64,000 nt of DNA from Oscheius sp. JU75 (taxonomy: Eukaryota; Nematoda; Chromadorea; Rhabditida; Rhabditidae): contig JASJZC010000003.1 of the NCBI GenBank assembly GCA_037178855.1, forward strand, positions 806,001 to 870,000, in the 5' to 3' direction. Made by a program: the position numbers and the translations under genes. Below the pieces are notes generated by a model. That model was given only the letters and a program-made list of their open reading frames with translations. It made no database searches and had not been told where the DNA came from. Numbering within the stretch: position 1 is the first letter of the stretch; every line of letters begins with the position of its first letter. This document shows, piece by piece, positions 45,101 to 56,100 of this stretch.

Positions 45101-46630
45101 AAAAGAAGACCGACAAGATCTTCAGTGAGTCAGTCCAAAAGTATAGGGTCATTCTCATCGTTTTACAGCAAAAAAAAGACATATTCGATCTCCAAAACGG
45201 CAGATGCCTACTGGTGTTTATTCAGCTTTCTGCTCTCTCTCCCTATTGCTGCCTCAAATGTTGTCCTCAAAGGCCTCTCTAGAGGCCACTGGTATTTTTA
45301 GACTCCGGAAGGTTGGAATTTGAGGACAGGACGTAGTGGTTACAGGATTGATTTAGAGAGGAGAAAATAGTAAATTACGAGCACTTTACGAAGGGTTCAA
45401 ATGTGCGAATAATGGCTTGTCCTCTGAGCGTGAGGAACAGCTGTTCCTGGATGCGGAAAGAGGGAGTGGGAGCGGTGCAGGTCGAGAAAAGGGCAATAAG
45501 AGAGTCAAGAAGTGGTCAAGGAAGAGATAGTGAAACAGGAAGACAGTACGATAGAGAGACACAGGTTCAGTAAAGGATTGAATGATCAGCATCCGATAGG
45601 ATTCTGACGTTCCATGTATGAGTCAAGAGTCGAGAGGAAATGAGACTCTCCTAGCAAAATCAAGCCATCATTGGGAAAGAGAGAGTGAGGACATGTGCTG
45701 ACTAGGTTCAGGGTAAGAGTCAAGAGTCAAGAGTCGGGAGGGGACTGTGAAGGACAGTCAAGAGACAAACTAAGGAAGAAAATTGGCTAGAAACTGAAGA
45801 TTGGCTCGGAGAGGGCTGATTTCCGAGTCTTGGTGCCCGAGGATGGATCTGATCATACCACCAAAAATTACTGATAGAGAAGCAGAGGCTTTTCTAATAA
45901 GAAGTGGTTCAAAAAATCTAGCTTCAAGCTCTAAGCCTTGGAAATCACTAGAAAATGGCCGAATCTTCTGGGTCCAGTGTTGGAAAAATTTCGAGTTCGA
46001 ATCCTCTCCAATGCAAACGTATTTGTCATGATTTAGATCATTTTATGTAGAATTTCCCCCCAAAAAATCGAAAAAAATGAATCTGAAAGAGCTCATTGTG
46101 AAGAAGTGAGCGAGAACAGCTGTCACATGATAGCGAGCGTGGCAACCAGTCCCCCATTCAATCAGGGCTTCATCAACCCTTTTTCAAGTTTTCCAAAATG
46201 AAGAAAAGTCCAAAAAGCAGAGAAAAAGGTTCGAAAAACGTTAGGGGGGCTGCGGCATAAACAGCCCCCTGGAACAGATGATCGTGCTCTCTCTATGTTC
46301 TATCGCTCTCTCTCTCTCGCTCTCTCGCTCGACCAGCCCCTGCAATTCCCAAGCCAAAGAGAACAGAGCGCGAGGCGGTCGCGAGGCGGCACCCATTGGA
46401 GAGAGAGAGAGAAACATAAGCCGAAAGGACCCTGGTAAATATTGACAAAAAGTGCAGGAAAACTGTTTTTGGATGCTGGTTTTTGAACTATACATCAAAT
46501 TTTTAAATGGAGCAAGCTTTTGAATTCAAAACTTTGAGTTTCGAATCGGCTCCTTGGGTCATTTAAAAGATTTTCATACAAGAGAAGACCAAAAACACCA
46601 AAGTAGCCGAAAATGAAAAGGGAAAAAAAA
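42160..46630. other. No supported gene; repeats and tRNA-like relics
   Basis: The - strand near 43200-43380, the + strand near 44177-44450 and several low-complexity frames are open, but none is convincing. At 44070-44100 a 10-bp inverted repeat (ATTCGACTCA/TGAGTCGAAT) forms a hairpin. At 44548-44620 a Ser/Leu-type D-arm (tggccgagtggttaag) starts a degenerate tRNA-like segment. At 45915-46030 another segment ends in a T-arm-like cgagttcgaatcctc. Confidence 0.45.
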
Positions 46631-46639
46631 AAAAAGATC

Positions 46640-46712
46640 TGATCTCGGGCGGGCTCGAACCGCCGGCCTTCTGTGTGTTAGACAGATGTGATAACCACTA
46701 CACCACGAGATC
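46640..46712 (-). tRNA. tRNA-Val (AAC)
   Basis: On the - strand: acceptor GATCTCG/CGAGATC, D-arm TGGTGTAGTGGTTATCAC, anticodon AAC in TGTCTAACACA, T-arm GGCGGTTCGAGCCCGCC, and discriminator A. It is identical over its length to the + strand gene at 56236-56308, and the first bases after the 3' end also match (gatctttttt). Confidence 0.95.
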
Positions 46713-46869
46713 GGTGAGTGCGCAAATTCTTCAGTTGGAGGAGTGCCGACTGTATAGATGGGAGCAAAATGTAGTAGTCAAGAACAGCAGGGAATCGAGA
46801 AGAACCCGCGAAAAGCGATCTTTACAAAAGTTCCGTAGTATGAAGTCTGGTCGGTTTTTGTCAAGATAA

Positions 46870-47940
46870 CTCATGACAAAACTCTTTGAGAACAGTGCTG
46901 TTCGCCCTGGAAGGCCGCCACCTCGTCACTTCAACCCAGGACATGCTGCCTTCCTCTTCAAGAAGTCTACCAAACAGCTCCCTTCTTTTGCACTGACTAT
47001 CTCACTCTTTCGTTTGTCACGAGACTAGATCCTGAGGTAGTCTCGAGCAACCCAGGTAACAAACTTTGGATGAGATGACTTTCTATGGAATCGGCTGTGA
47101 ATGGACTGGAAAGACTTATGGCTAAGGAATTGCCCAAAAGACAATCTTTGGTAGCGTAACTGAAGCTGGCTACAGCTGGACATCATCAGCTTAGTTCCTG
47201 TCTATGTCGGATTTTCCGACGGCCTTTAGCATATTTGTAATGAATCAATCGCGGCTCGCAGAGTCATAACAGTTTTTGCGTTCCTGAGCAGCATTCGATC
47301 TTTGAGCTTCTTCCACGCATTTCACGCAAGCCCCGTATTCTCAGCATCGACCGACTCGTTTACATTGCTCCAGATACTGAATATAAACGTTTGGTTAGGC
47401 TGTGAATAATTTTGCGTTTTTGACATGGAGACAGAGGAACAAAGAAACAGAAGGACAGAGAGACAGTCGATTTTCCGAATCCTGATCAGGCCCTCGGAGG
47501 GTAGACTGAGAGTGTTCGGACCTGAGTTACTTGGGACTAGTCTCAAGACGATGAGTTACTTGAGACTAGTCTCAAGACGACGAGAGAATCAGTGCAAAAG
47601 GAAGAGTAGACGGGTAGACTACTTGAAAAGAAAGGGCAACATGACCTTCTAGAGCAGCAGCATCCAGAGTGTTCACTAGGTCGCGTTTCGAGTCATATCA
47701 AGAGTTATCTGGACAAAGTTTGACAAGAATTCGAATTACGGGACTTTTGAAAAGATCGCTTTTCGCGGGTTCTTGAATTTCAGCGTATTGGGTGCGCACC
47801 GGAAATCAGTCATTTCAGGGGTCAAAATGACATTTTTTGACTTTGGCCCGGGAGCGGTCGCACATATCTCCTACCAGTCTGTTCAACCTCATACCATAGG
47901 ACGACCTTTATTTTCAAAATATACAGTAGTTTGTACAAAA
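46870..47940. other. Intergenic, no supported gene
   Basis: It lies downstream of the secreted coiled-coil gene. It contains the palindromic tandem repeat at 47524-47581 and a GACAGAGGAACAAAG low-complexity run at 47428-47465. Nothing else is supported. Confidence 0.5.
47524..47581. repeat. Two tandem 29-bp units, each centred on an 18-bp palindrome
   Basis: The two units differ at only two positions. The second contains the perfect palindrome CTTGAGACTAGTCTCAAG (47559-47576); the first (47530-47547) has one change. Paired palindromes at fixed spacing could be protein-binding sites or a small repeat. There is no adjacent start codon. Confidence 0.75.
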
Positions 47941-47948
47941 AAGTGCCA

Positions 47949-48865
47949 TTAGCGGTGGGGATGTCCGTTGACGTTGACATCCTTAGGCGGGACGAGTCTA
48001 TAAGGCTTGGGCTTGTTCGGATCGTGATGCTCATCAGCCCCGGTTACGGTATGTACAGCATTGGTTACCATCTAAAAACCGACTACAGTATCCATGAGAC
48101 TACCATGACTCACCCTCTTAGCAGCCTTGGCAGTTTTGGTCAGAACACCTTCGTCATTGAGCTCCGACTCCAGCTCATCGTGCTCTTTCTGGAGCTGTTT
48201 CTGTTCTTCTTCGACTCTCTTCTCCATTAGGGAGATCTCTTCACGGAGCTGAGCCACGTAGTCTTCCATCTCCTTCTGGTCGCGGATCTTCTGACAGCGC
48301 TGCTTACAGGTTTCGTAGTCGGAGGGTTGGTGCTAAATGTTGGACTAGCTCTACCATACTGGGTTGTGTGTCTCTGACGAACTATCTCTCTGTCTCTTGT
48401 CTTCTAAGTGCGGTCTCCAGTGGAGGTACTTACCGGTTGTTGCTGGGTATATCTGGCCTTGAACCTCTTGAAAGCTTGAGGTTGGTCAGGCTCAGAGTCT
48501 TTGGTTACGTAGACTGTTCTCTTTCTAGAATGGTATCATTGATTAGAAAGACAAGAAAACAGAGAAACATAGAGTCAGAGAGACAGAAAGACAGACAGAA
48601 AGTCAAAGAGACAAAAAGATAGAGAGATAGAGAGACAGAGAGACAGATGAGAGACGTCCAACAATAGGTGTCTGACTCTTTATGTAAGTTCAGCACAGGG
48701 CAATAACAGGACTGCCTGAATAACAGTTTGTAACTCTGACGTTGTCACTGAGAGAGTCACAGAGACAGTCATCCTCTGTCAGTCAGTCAGAACTTACTGG
48801 ATCCTCTTCGCCTCACTGACAGATACTGTCAAAAGGACTAGTAGTAGAAGACAGGCACCACGCAT
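47949..48865 (-). CDS. Secreted coiled-coil protein, 166 aa
   Basis: Exons 48865-48798, 48524-48434, 48332-48114 and 48071-47949 are in phase. A textbook signal peptide (MRGACLLLLVLLTVSVSEA) is followed by KRIQKRT, a possible dibasic processing site. Next come a short Cys pair (ETCKQRCQ) and a long Glu/Lys/Gln coiled coil (beginning EDYVAQLREEISLMEKRVEE, about 50 residues). The tail is His/Pro-rich and ends in a stop. Small secreted proteins with one CxxxC and a coiled coil are common in nematodes; function is unknown to me. The upstream region toward SKP1 carries tRNA-Cys on the same strand. Confidence 0.85.
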
Positions 48866-49066
48866 GATTAGTAGTTCGATGCCGAATAGAGCTCCCTTAT
48901 CACCTCGAAACCTCTCGTCAATCCTCCTCGTGATAAATATTTTCCTCGCTCTACCGTCAGAAGGAAAAATAGGCTGTGACTGATAAGAAGAGACTGTGCG
49001 TCAGTAGCTTACAAGCAACAAGCAGGTGACTTTTGAAAGAGAGAGTGAGTCGAAAAAAGAAAATGT

Positions 49067-49138
49067 AGGGGGCACCCGGATTTGAACCGGGGACCTCTCG
49101 ATCTGCAGTCGAATGCTCTGCCACTGAGCTATACCCCC
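49067..49138 (-). tRNA. tRNA-Cys (GCA)
   Basis: On the - strand: acceptor GGGGGTA/TGCCCCC, D-arm TAGCTCAGTGGCAGAGC, anticodon GCA in GACTGCAGATC, T-arm CCCCGGTTCAAATCCGGG, and discriminator T. That discriminator is normal for tRNA-Cys. It is 72 nt with no intron. It lies in the divergent interval between the secreted coiled-coil gene and SKP1. Confidence 0.95.
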
Positions 49139-49547
49139 ACAATTTTTCGTCAAATCGGCGACTATTTATCAAACACGATGATTGTTTGTGTTCGCGACTG
49201 TCTCGCGTTCGTCCTGACCGCAGTCTGTCTCTCGCTCTCTCCCTCTCTATCTCTTTGTCTCTCTGACGTACATTTATTGATTACAAGAACATCCAGACTG
49301 GAGATGATGATATGTAGGCGGAGGGAGAAAGACACTTGACTTGTGAAAGATAATGGTGGCATTCGGATGAGGTGACTGAACCATTTGGAAACTGTAATTA
49401 ATAACAAAACCACTATTCGCTTCCTCTTTGGACTTCTACGGTCAAAGCAGGTAATTTTCTCGCCTTTGTTTCCAGAAGGCGGGCATGTATCGATTTTCAA
49501 CAGTTCACGTACTCTACTGATTTCATTCTACTCCTTTCCATCTCCAC

Positions 49548-50111
49548 ATGGCTCCCCCTCCCGAGATGAAGGCTATGATGAAGTTGGTCCTCAAGTCTGA
49601 CGATGGGAAGGAGTTCACCCTGACCCAGGATGTTGCCTTCCAGTCGAATCTGATCAAGAAGATGATCGAGGACCTCGGAATCGATGACCCGGAGAGTCCG
49701 ATGCTTACCGAACCTCTAACGGTCAGCAATGTCGATGCTTGGACCCTGGAGAAGATTATCGAGTACTGTACGAGGAATCGTGGGACTGCCTACAAGGTCA
49801 AGTCAGGTAGTGAGTGCCAGAGAGTTAATCTGACCAGCTGGGACGAACAATGGATGGAGGTCGAATCCGATCAGTTGCTCTCTATGTTGAATGTGAGTTT
49901 CGATGCCTCTGTACTTATCTCTGTTCCAACACTTTAGGCAGTCAACTACCTTGACATTCCCGGCGCCGTCGACATCATCACCCAGAAGATTGCCAACATG
50001 GCCAATGGAAAAAGTGTCGAGGAACTCAGAGAGATCTACTGTCTCGTCAACGACTTCACCATTGAGGAGGAAGAAGAATTGCGTAAGCGTTTTGAATGGA
50101 TCGAAAACTGA
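49548..50111 (+). CDS. skr: SKP1-related SCF ubiquitin-ligase adaptor
   Basis: Exons 49548-49892 and 49938-50111 join in phase to 172 aa. SKP1 links cullin-1 to F-box proteins in SCF E3 ligases. Expected features are present: the N-terminal BTB/POZ-like start (LVLKSDDGKEFTLTQDVAFQ), the acidic linker with WTLEKIIEYCTRN, then DEQWMEVESDQLLSMLNAVN (junction inside) and the SKP1 signature with YLDIPGAVDIITQKIANM. The F-box-binding tail reads EELREIYCLVNDFTIEEEEE. The final residues (RKRFEWIEN) diverge from the usual ending but keep the Trp. The body matches nematode SKR paralogues, which form an expanded family, so orthology to one member cannot be set. A Helitron lies 60 bp past the stop. Confidence 0.93.
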
Positions 50112-50170
50112 TTTAATGGTTTTTGTTATAAAGTACGCACACAAATATCACAGTCAGACAGTTTGACCAA

Positions 50171-50360
50171 TCCTACATTTACAATTGGCAAATGGCGTCT
50201 GCGTGCCACACATGTCAACTCTAATCTGGGATAATATTTGACAGTTTTTGTAGCCTTTTCTGTCGAGTGTTATCACAGATTAGAATTGACAAGACGAGTT
50301 AGAAGAGAGTCAGACTGCTCAAAAGAACTGGGTCGCTCCGCTAGGAGCGTAAGCGACTGG
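50171..50360 (+). mobile_element. Non-autonomous Helitron, family A, intact 190-bp copy
   Basis: It starts TCCTACATTTACAATTGG after A (50170) and ends GCGACTGG before T (50361). The end is immediately preceded by a compound stem-loop (CGCTCC/GGAGCG within GTCGCT/AGCGAC). This meets the Helitron rules of 5' TC, 3' hairpin, CTRR and A-T insertion. The interior holds inverted CATGTCAACTCTAATCTGGG and its partner near 50275-50292. It sits 60 bp downstream of the SKP1 stop and may carry its 3' UTR or terminator function. Confidence 0.75.
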
Positions 50361-50399
50361 TTTTATCTATTATTATGACTCCTGACTGTCAGATTTTGA

Positions 50400-51170
50400 C
50401 TGTTCCTCACAGTCCCTCCACTCTTGTCTCTCATTCTGAACCTAGTCAGAGCATTTCCTCAATTTCCATTTATCAATGAAGACATCATTTTGTTAGAAGC
50501 GTTTCATTTCCTATATCTGCCTCCCAGCTCCCTCTCTGTCTTTCTGTCACTCTATCTCCCGTCTCTCTGTCTCTCTATCTCCCAAGTTTCTTTGTTCCTC
50601 TGCCTCTCGGTTGTTCTGTCTCTCTACCTCCCTGTCCCTCTTTCTTTCTGTGTCTCTGATGTACATTTCATTTATTGGTTATAAGAACTTCCAAACTAGA
50701 GGCACCAAAAGAGAAAAAAGAGGTCTGAAGAGATGTTCTTCTGAGGATGATGATCTGTAGGCGGAGGGAGAAAGACACTTGACTTGTGAAAAATGAAGGT
50801 GGCATTCGGATGAGACGACTGGACAATCTGGAAACTTTGTAATTGGGAACAAAACTTCTTGACTCATACATGAAACGTCAGATGCCTATCGGAAGCTGTT
50901 CATCCGATCCTCTACTGAACTGTCTCTCTGCCTCTATGAGACACTGTATGTGATAGTTCTTGTATTTCCTAGAAAAACGCTAGTTCGAATAGTTAGATAG
51001 TCAGCTTTCTGACTCATAAAGTATCCTTAAAATACGTCCCTAGGACAGAAGCAGAGGCGGAAACAACTTCAATGGATGTCCTCCTCTAGGATGCGACCCT
51101 GTAGCAGGACCCAGTCCTAGTGTCACCACTGTCCCTGAGACGAGCTCCAGAACCCTGAACCGTGGTCCGA
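50400..51170. other. Intergenic, low complexity
   Basis: CTCTCTGTCTCTCT-type sequence fills 50525-50660. The stretch 50690-50830 (ggcggagggagaaagacact and following) is a copy of 49315-49390 upstream of SKP1, including gtgacttgtgaaa-like and ggtggcattcggatga words. This shows local duplication around the SKP1 gene. No gene is supported. Confidence 0.6.
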
Positions 51171-51177
51171 GTACCAG

Positions 51178-53069
51178 TCAGAGCAGCTTCAGCTTCCAGA
51201 ACGATAGGATTCGACCCTCTCTCCTCCCTGGGATTCCTTCTACAGACGCGATGCGGCAACGCCGGTCGCTGGACCTCCTTACTTTAGCATAAAGGCTATG
51301 GGTCCCGATACGAACTGGGAGGCACTGTTCTGTGATGAGCGGAAGTTGAGCATGGAAGAAAAGGGCAGAGAGGCAGAGAAAGGCAGAGACAGAGAGACAG
51401 GGAAAAAGAGAGACAGAGGGATAGATAGATAGAAAAGAGAGAGAGAGACAATTAGATGACAAGACCTAGACATTCTTTGGACAGAGACGACTATTATCGG
51501 CTAATGAGAACACACCATCCCTTCCAGAATCCCTTTCACAGTTATCCTTAATTGCTCGAATAGAAGTGTTTCTACAGAGAAGTTATAAAAGTTTGCATAG
51601 TTTGAAATCGACAGAAGTTACGAGGAAGTTTGCAAATTATCTGGGAAACTAATTAGGCTTCGAAGTAGACTACTAGTCTATTAACTGTTTACTGTCTCTC
51701 TGTCCCCCTGCCCCTCTGTCCTTCCAACTTTTGTGCAGCCTAAGGGTTTACCTCTTTCGCAGCAGCATAGAATCGTATTGTTGGCCAGATGAGCAAACTT
51801 TACATCTGCCAAGCCCTCTGGAGATCCTAGCAAAGAGTCGTGGAGACTGAGTCGATGTGTCCGCATCAGAAGCGGAGCGGCTGTTTCCAGCCGACTTCCG
51901 TTTATGGTCAGCTGCTCTGAAATAGATGAATAGTCGGCAGAGGAGGGGATTGAAAAAAGTGCTTGGGCTTTCGGGGCTTACCGATTGCTGTTCCTTCAAG
52001 GGAGAAGGGGGATAGGCCAGTGAGTCTACTGTGCTGGAGCTTGAGAGACATGATAGTGGCATGGTTGAGAGCTCCGTCTTCTATGTAGAGAACTGACTGG
52101 TCAAGCCAGAGACGGTCGAGTAATCTGCCAGCACCGAAACTGGGTCTGGAAGTAGGCGTACAAAAACATCGAGACGAAAGAACAGAGAGACAGTGGCTTA
52201 CCTCAAGATAAGGTTGCTATGGTACACATTCACGACTCTCAATCCCTTTGGTGCGTAGTGGAAGTCACTTTTGGTCACTCGGTACAGGTACAGTATACTT
52301 GGACTGGTATCTGAACCCAACTAGATTGTACAGTCAGGGGACTCACCGCCCTCCTCGTCTAAAATGATCTCGTCACAGTCGCCTATGACCAGGACCTGGA
52401 CATCGAAAGCGGGTAGTCGAGCAGTACTACTTGTACAGACACAGTCAGCCACGAGGGCCGTTCTATGGCATCGGAGTGATCCGAAATCGGATACAGTAGG
52501 CTCGGAACAGACCTGGAACGTCTATGTCTTTCTCTGTCTCTCTATCTATCTGTCCTTCTGCCTCTCTGTAGTTTCGTCTTTCTTACCGTCTCCTTCGTGA
52601 CATTAGAGTCGCAAGAGTTCTGTTCAAAGCTCCACAGCAGATCTTCTCTGATCGGAGAGAATAGCATTGCATTCAGCTCGCAATCCCTGGTGTCACAGTC
52701 AAATCTTGACTCTCGAATGGACAGTTTGACCTAAAAACTATCTGACAGAGGGACAGGACCCGTACCGGATCCAAGCCTTCTAAGAATGATCGTCTCATTA
52801 GTCCGTTGAAGTCACAGTGATGGAAAGAGACATGCGTAGTCTGAAAATGACTGGCTGTTTCATGAATTTTTGAGAGGACACCGCCAGTGCCCGAAAAGCC
52901 CAGTCTATTTACCTAGTGACCCCCGGTCTCGGTGCTCTACGAGCCTTGAGCCGCTGAAACAGCACAGAGCGAGCGTCCCGTCCCTTTTTGTTCAGCTCTT
53001 TAAGTGCCGCGCCACGTTTTTAGCTAGCACCCAAACGGGAGCTTCTTTTGTCCCGTGGTGTCGCTCACA

Positions 53070-53167
<98 letters not shown>

Positions 53168-56100
53168 AGTCTCTTACCTTTGAGTTCCTGAACGGTTTGG
53201 TATCAGCTACAGGGAGACGGCTCTCCGTGACCGTTAGATTGTGAACTTCTCCAAAGAGACTGTCTCCCAGATGACGGATCTCTACTTTGGAGAGTTCTAG
53301 CCGACGGATATCCGAGCGGTCAAAGGCTTTTGGAGAGATCTTGATCACCTGAAAGTTTGTCTTTTGATTTTAAGACCAGAATATATGTACGGTTTTTTGG
53401 ACTGACTGTCTCTATATTGACCACAATCGAACGCATGCTCATACTCTCTGACTTGTACAATGTGTTTTGTCTGTCTGCTGCTTTCATTTCTATATACTAC
53501 ACTCTTGCTCGACTGTTTCGGTATCATAATATGTACTTTGGAAATGTACTCTATTTCACTCTGTTTGTTCTAAATCAGATCATGTACTCTTGAAACTGTC
53601 CGACCTCTACTCTCTGTCAGTTCTGTCCAGACACAGACTCTCATTTGACTACCACCTTACCCTATTCCAGAGCGGAAAGTCTCTGTTCTCTCTGAAGAGT
53701 CTAGAGTCTAAAGCTCAGATTCTATCCTGCCCCTGACTTACCTTTCCCCCATGTAGACCCATCTTCTCGACTCTTGTCTCCACAAAGGCTCCAGGTTGGA
53801 AGTCACCAATCCGACTGTCCTCTACAGTAAACTTTGAGATCTTGCTTCCAGAGAAGCAGTTCTGACTGAAGTTCCCCACTCGGCTGTCTCTGATCTTGAG
53901 CTCTGCCACTCTAGTATGGGCGAGAGACAGAGGCTCAAAGCTTTCTATCTCACATTCTTCTATGAACAGACGGAGAACTGTGGGTATGTAGCCGAGAACC
54001 TTGAAGGTTACTTTTGAATAACGGTGGGAAAGGCTTACCTGACTATCCGGTGCCCTGATTCTATGAATCTTTGAAGTCTGTAGGGTTATCTTTCCGAACT
54101 GGTGATTCAGAAGGGGAGAGAAGCTGTTCAGTCGAGAGACAGAGATAGTCAGACTCTCTGATTTGACAGTCGAGGAAGTCAGTGTCTCTCCTCGAGAGGT
54201 GAAGCGGATTCTGAAGCTCTAGATTGCATGACTCATCCTTTTTTTCTGTCTCTCTCTGTACCTCTTTTACCGTTTCTATCTCTTCCTTTGAACACGTGAA
54301 CTACGTGAACGACGTATTTCGCCCGCCCACGGTCTCGTGGTGTAGTGGTTATCACATCTGTCTTACACACAGAAGGTCGGCGGTTCGATCCCGCCCGGGA
54401 TCAGCTCTTTTTATTTTTTATTGTTCGTTTTCAACTTGCTAAAGCTGACTTACGTGCTATTATTTATGATCACAGGCGCTGCCAGATCCAATAGAACGGC
54501 TTCGTGAAGAATAGCTATCACATCGTCCATTACCAGCTCTCCTACTAAAGAGTTAGCAAAAATTTGGGCTTCCGAGGAGTCGATCCTAATCCCGCCACGG
54601 AAGAAAACATGGCGGATGTGTCTCATTCCACCTAAATTTCAGTTCTTGGACAGTTCCAGGCTTAGAATCATGTCTACAGTTGACTCATTCCACGTTCTAC
54701 TCCCCATCTATTGCCCACTTTGTTTAACTAGTGCACCACCAGTCAACTATTGTCCCGTTTTTGGTTCACCGACTGTTCAGTTCTTTTGTCTCTTTTCACT
54801 TACCAAAGGCATGTCGCTGTAAGTAACTGATGGTCGTTTCACGGAAATATAGGTAGTCGACTGGACCGACTCCGTGGAAGGCTCCTTCTTCTATTGCGTC
54901 TATCGATGACTTTTTGAACCAAATGTGCTGGAGACGGGATAGTCCGTCGAAGGAACCGTGGAGGAGTCGAGGTAGATTGCACTGGAATTGGAATTGAGAG
55001 AATAGAGAGACAGAGAGACAGAGTGATAGAGTGACAGATTTACCCACCTGCTCAATGACCACCTGCTTAGGAGATTGCAAAATTCCTCTGAATGCTCCAG
55101 GTTCAATGATGAGACGATCTGAAAAATTGTCTTTCTCCTTGGAAATCGCGTGCAGCATCAGCCCGGTTAGCTCAGTCGGTAGAGCACCAGACTCTTAATC
55201 TGGCTGTCGCGGGTTCGAGCCCCGCATCGGGCTAATACTTTTTGTTTTTTCCCAAATGATGCTATTTTCACCTTTCGCCCGCCAATACCGGGAAACATGC
55301 CTTCTCTCTCTTTCTCTCGCGTTTCCTTAAAGGCGTACAAAAAGGCCGCCAAATGTGTCATTAGGCGATGATGCGCATAGGCGCCATCGCCAAACTTTTG
55401 CTCCTTTCCTCTACTTACTTATGGCCACAAATGTTAGACGGTCTTGAAGCACAACACCAGCAAAACTGCCATTTTGAATTGTTACTCGGGAGCAGGAGTG
55501 AACCACGAAACTTTTGGCAAAACTGCCTCCCAGAGAGTTGATGCTCAGTTCCGAAGAGGCTGTCGATTCACATCTGGAAGTTAAGATGGATTGCCCTACC
55601 CCTTTGCCTTTGATTTGCGATTCATATACCCTCGTACTTTCAACTTTTTGCCTATAGAGATAGAGAGACAGAGACTTACAACAGTTCTCACGGAATCGTG
55701 AGACCTATCCCTTGTCTATGATATTTTGTATTTTTTGCTACCCCTATGGGTTTCTCGTACTCCGTCAACATGTCCCTTACCCTTTTCTTCATATCCGTAT
55801 GATAAACATACTCTCATACTCTTGACTATTTCCCTTTAGAGACAGAGAGGCAAAGACTTGCAACTGTTCTCCGGGAATTGAGAGTCAAGAGACGAATGTC
55901 AAGATCCTTACTTTCCAAAAGTCTTTTAGTTTATGGAAGTTTTGTACACTTACTCTGTCTGTAGTCTTTCCATCCGTAATCTCTTGACCCTTGTTCTCTT
56001 AATGATCAAAACCCAAAGGGAACTGTGAGTCAAAAGAATGACGCTATAAATACTGGTAGTCTTTTGGCTTTGGCTCGGCTGTCGCGGGAGCTTCGTCTCT

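Noticed and set aside
53041-53164. Long CT tract as a possible CRISPR-like or satellite array
   Set aside because: It is a simple dinucleotide microsatellite with no spacers.
52870-53169. 99-codon + strand frame ending in a Ser/Leu dipeptide run
   Set aside because: It is the translation of the (CT)n microsatellite inside an intron of the LRR-like gene.
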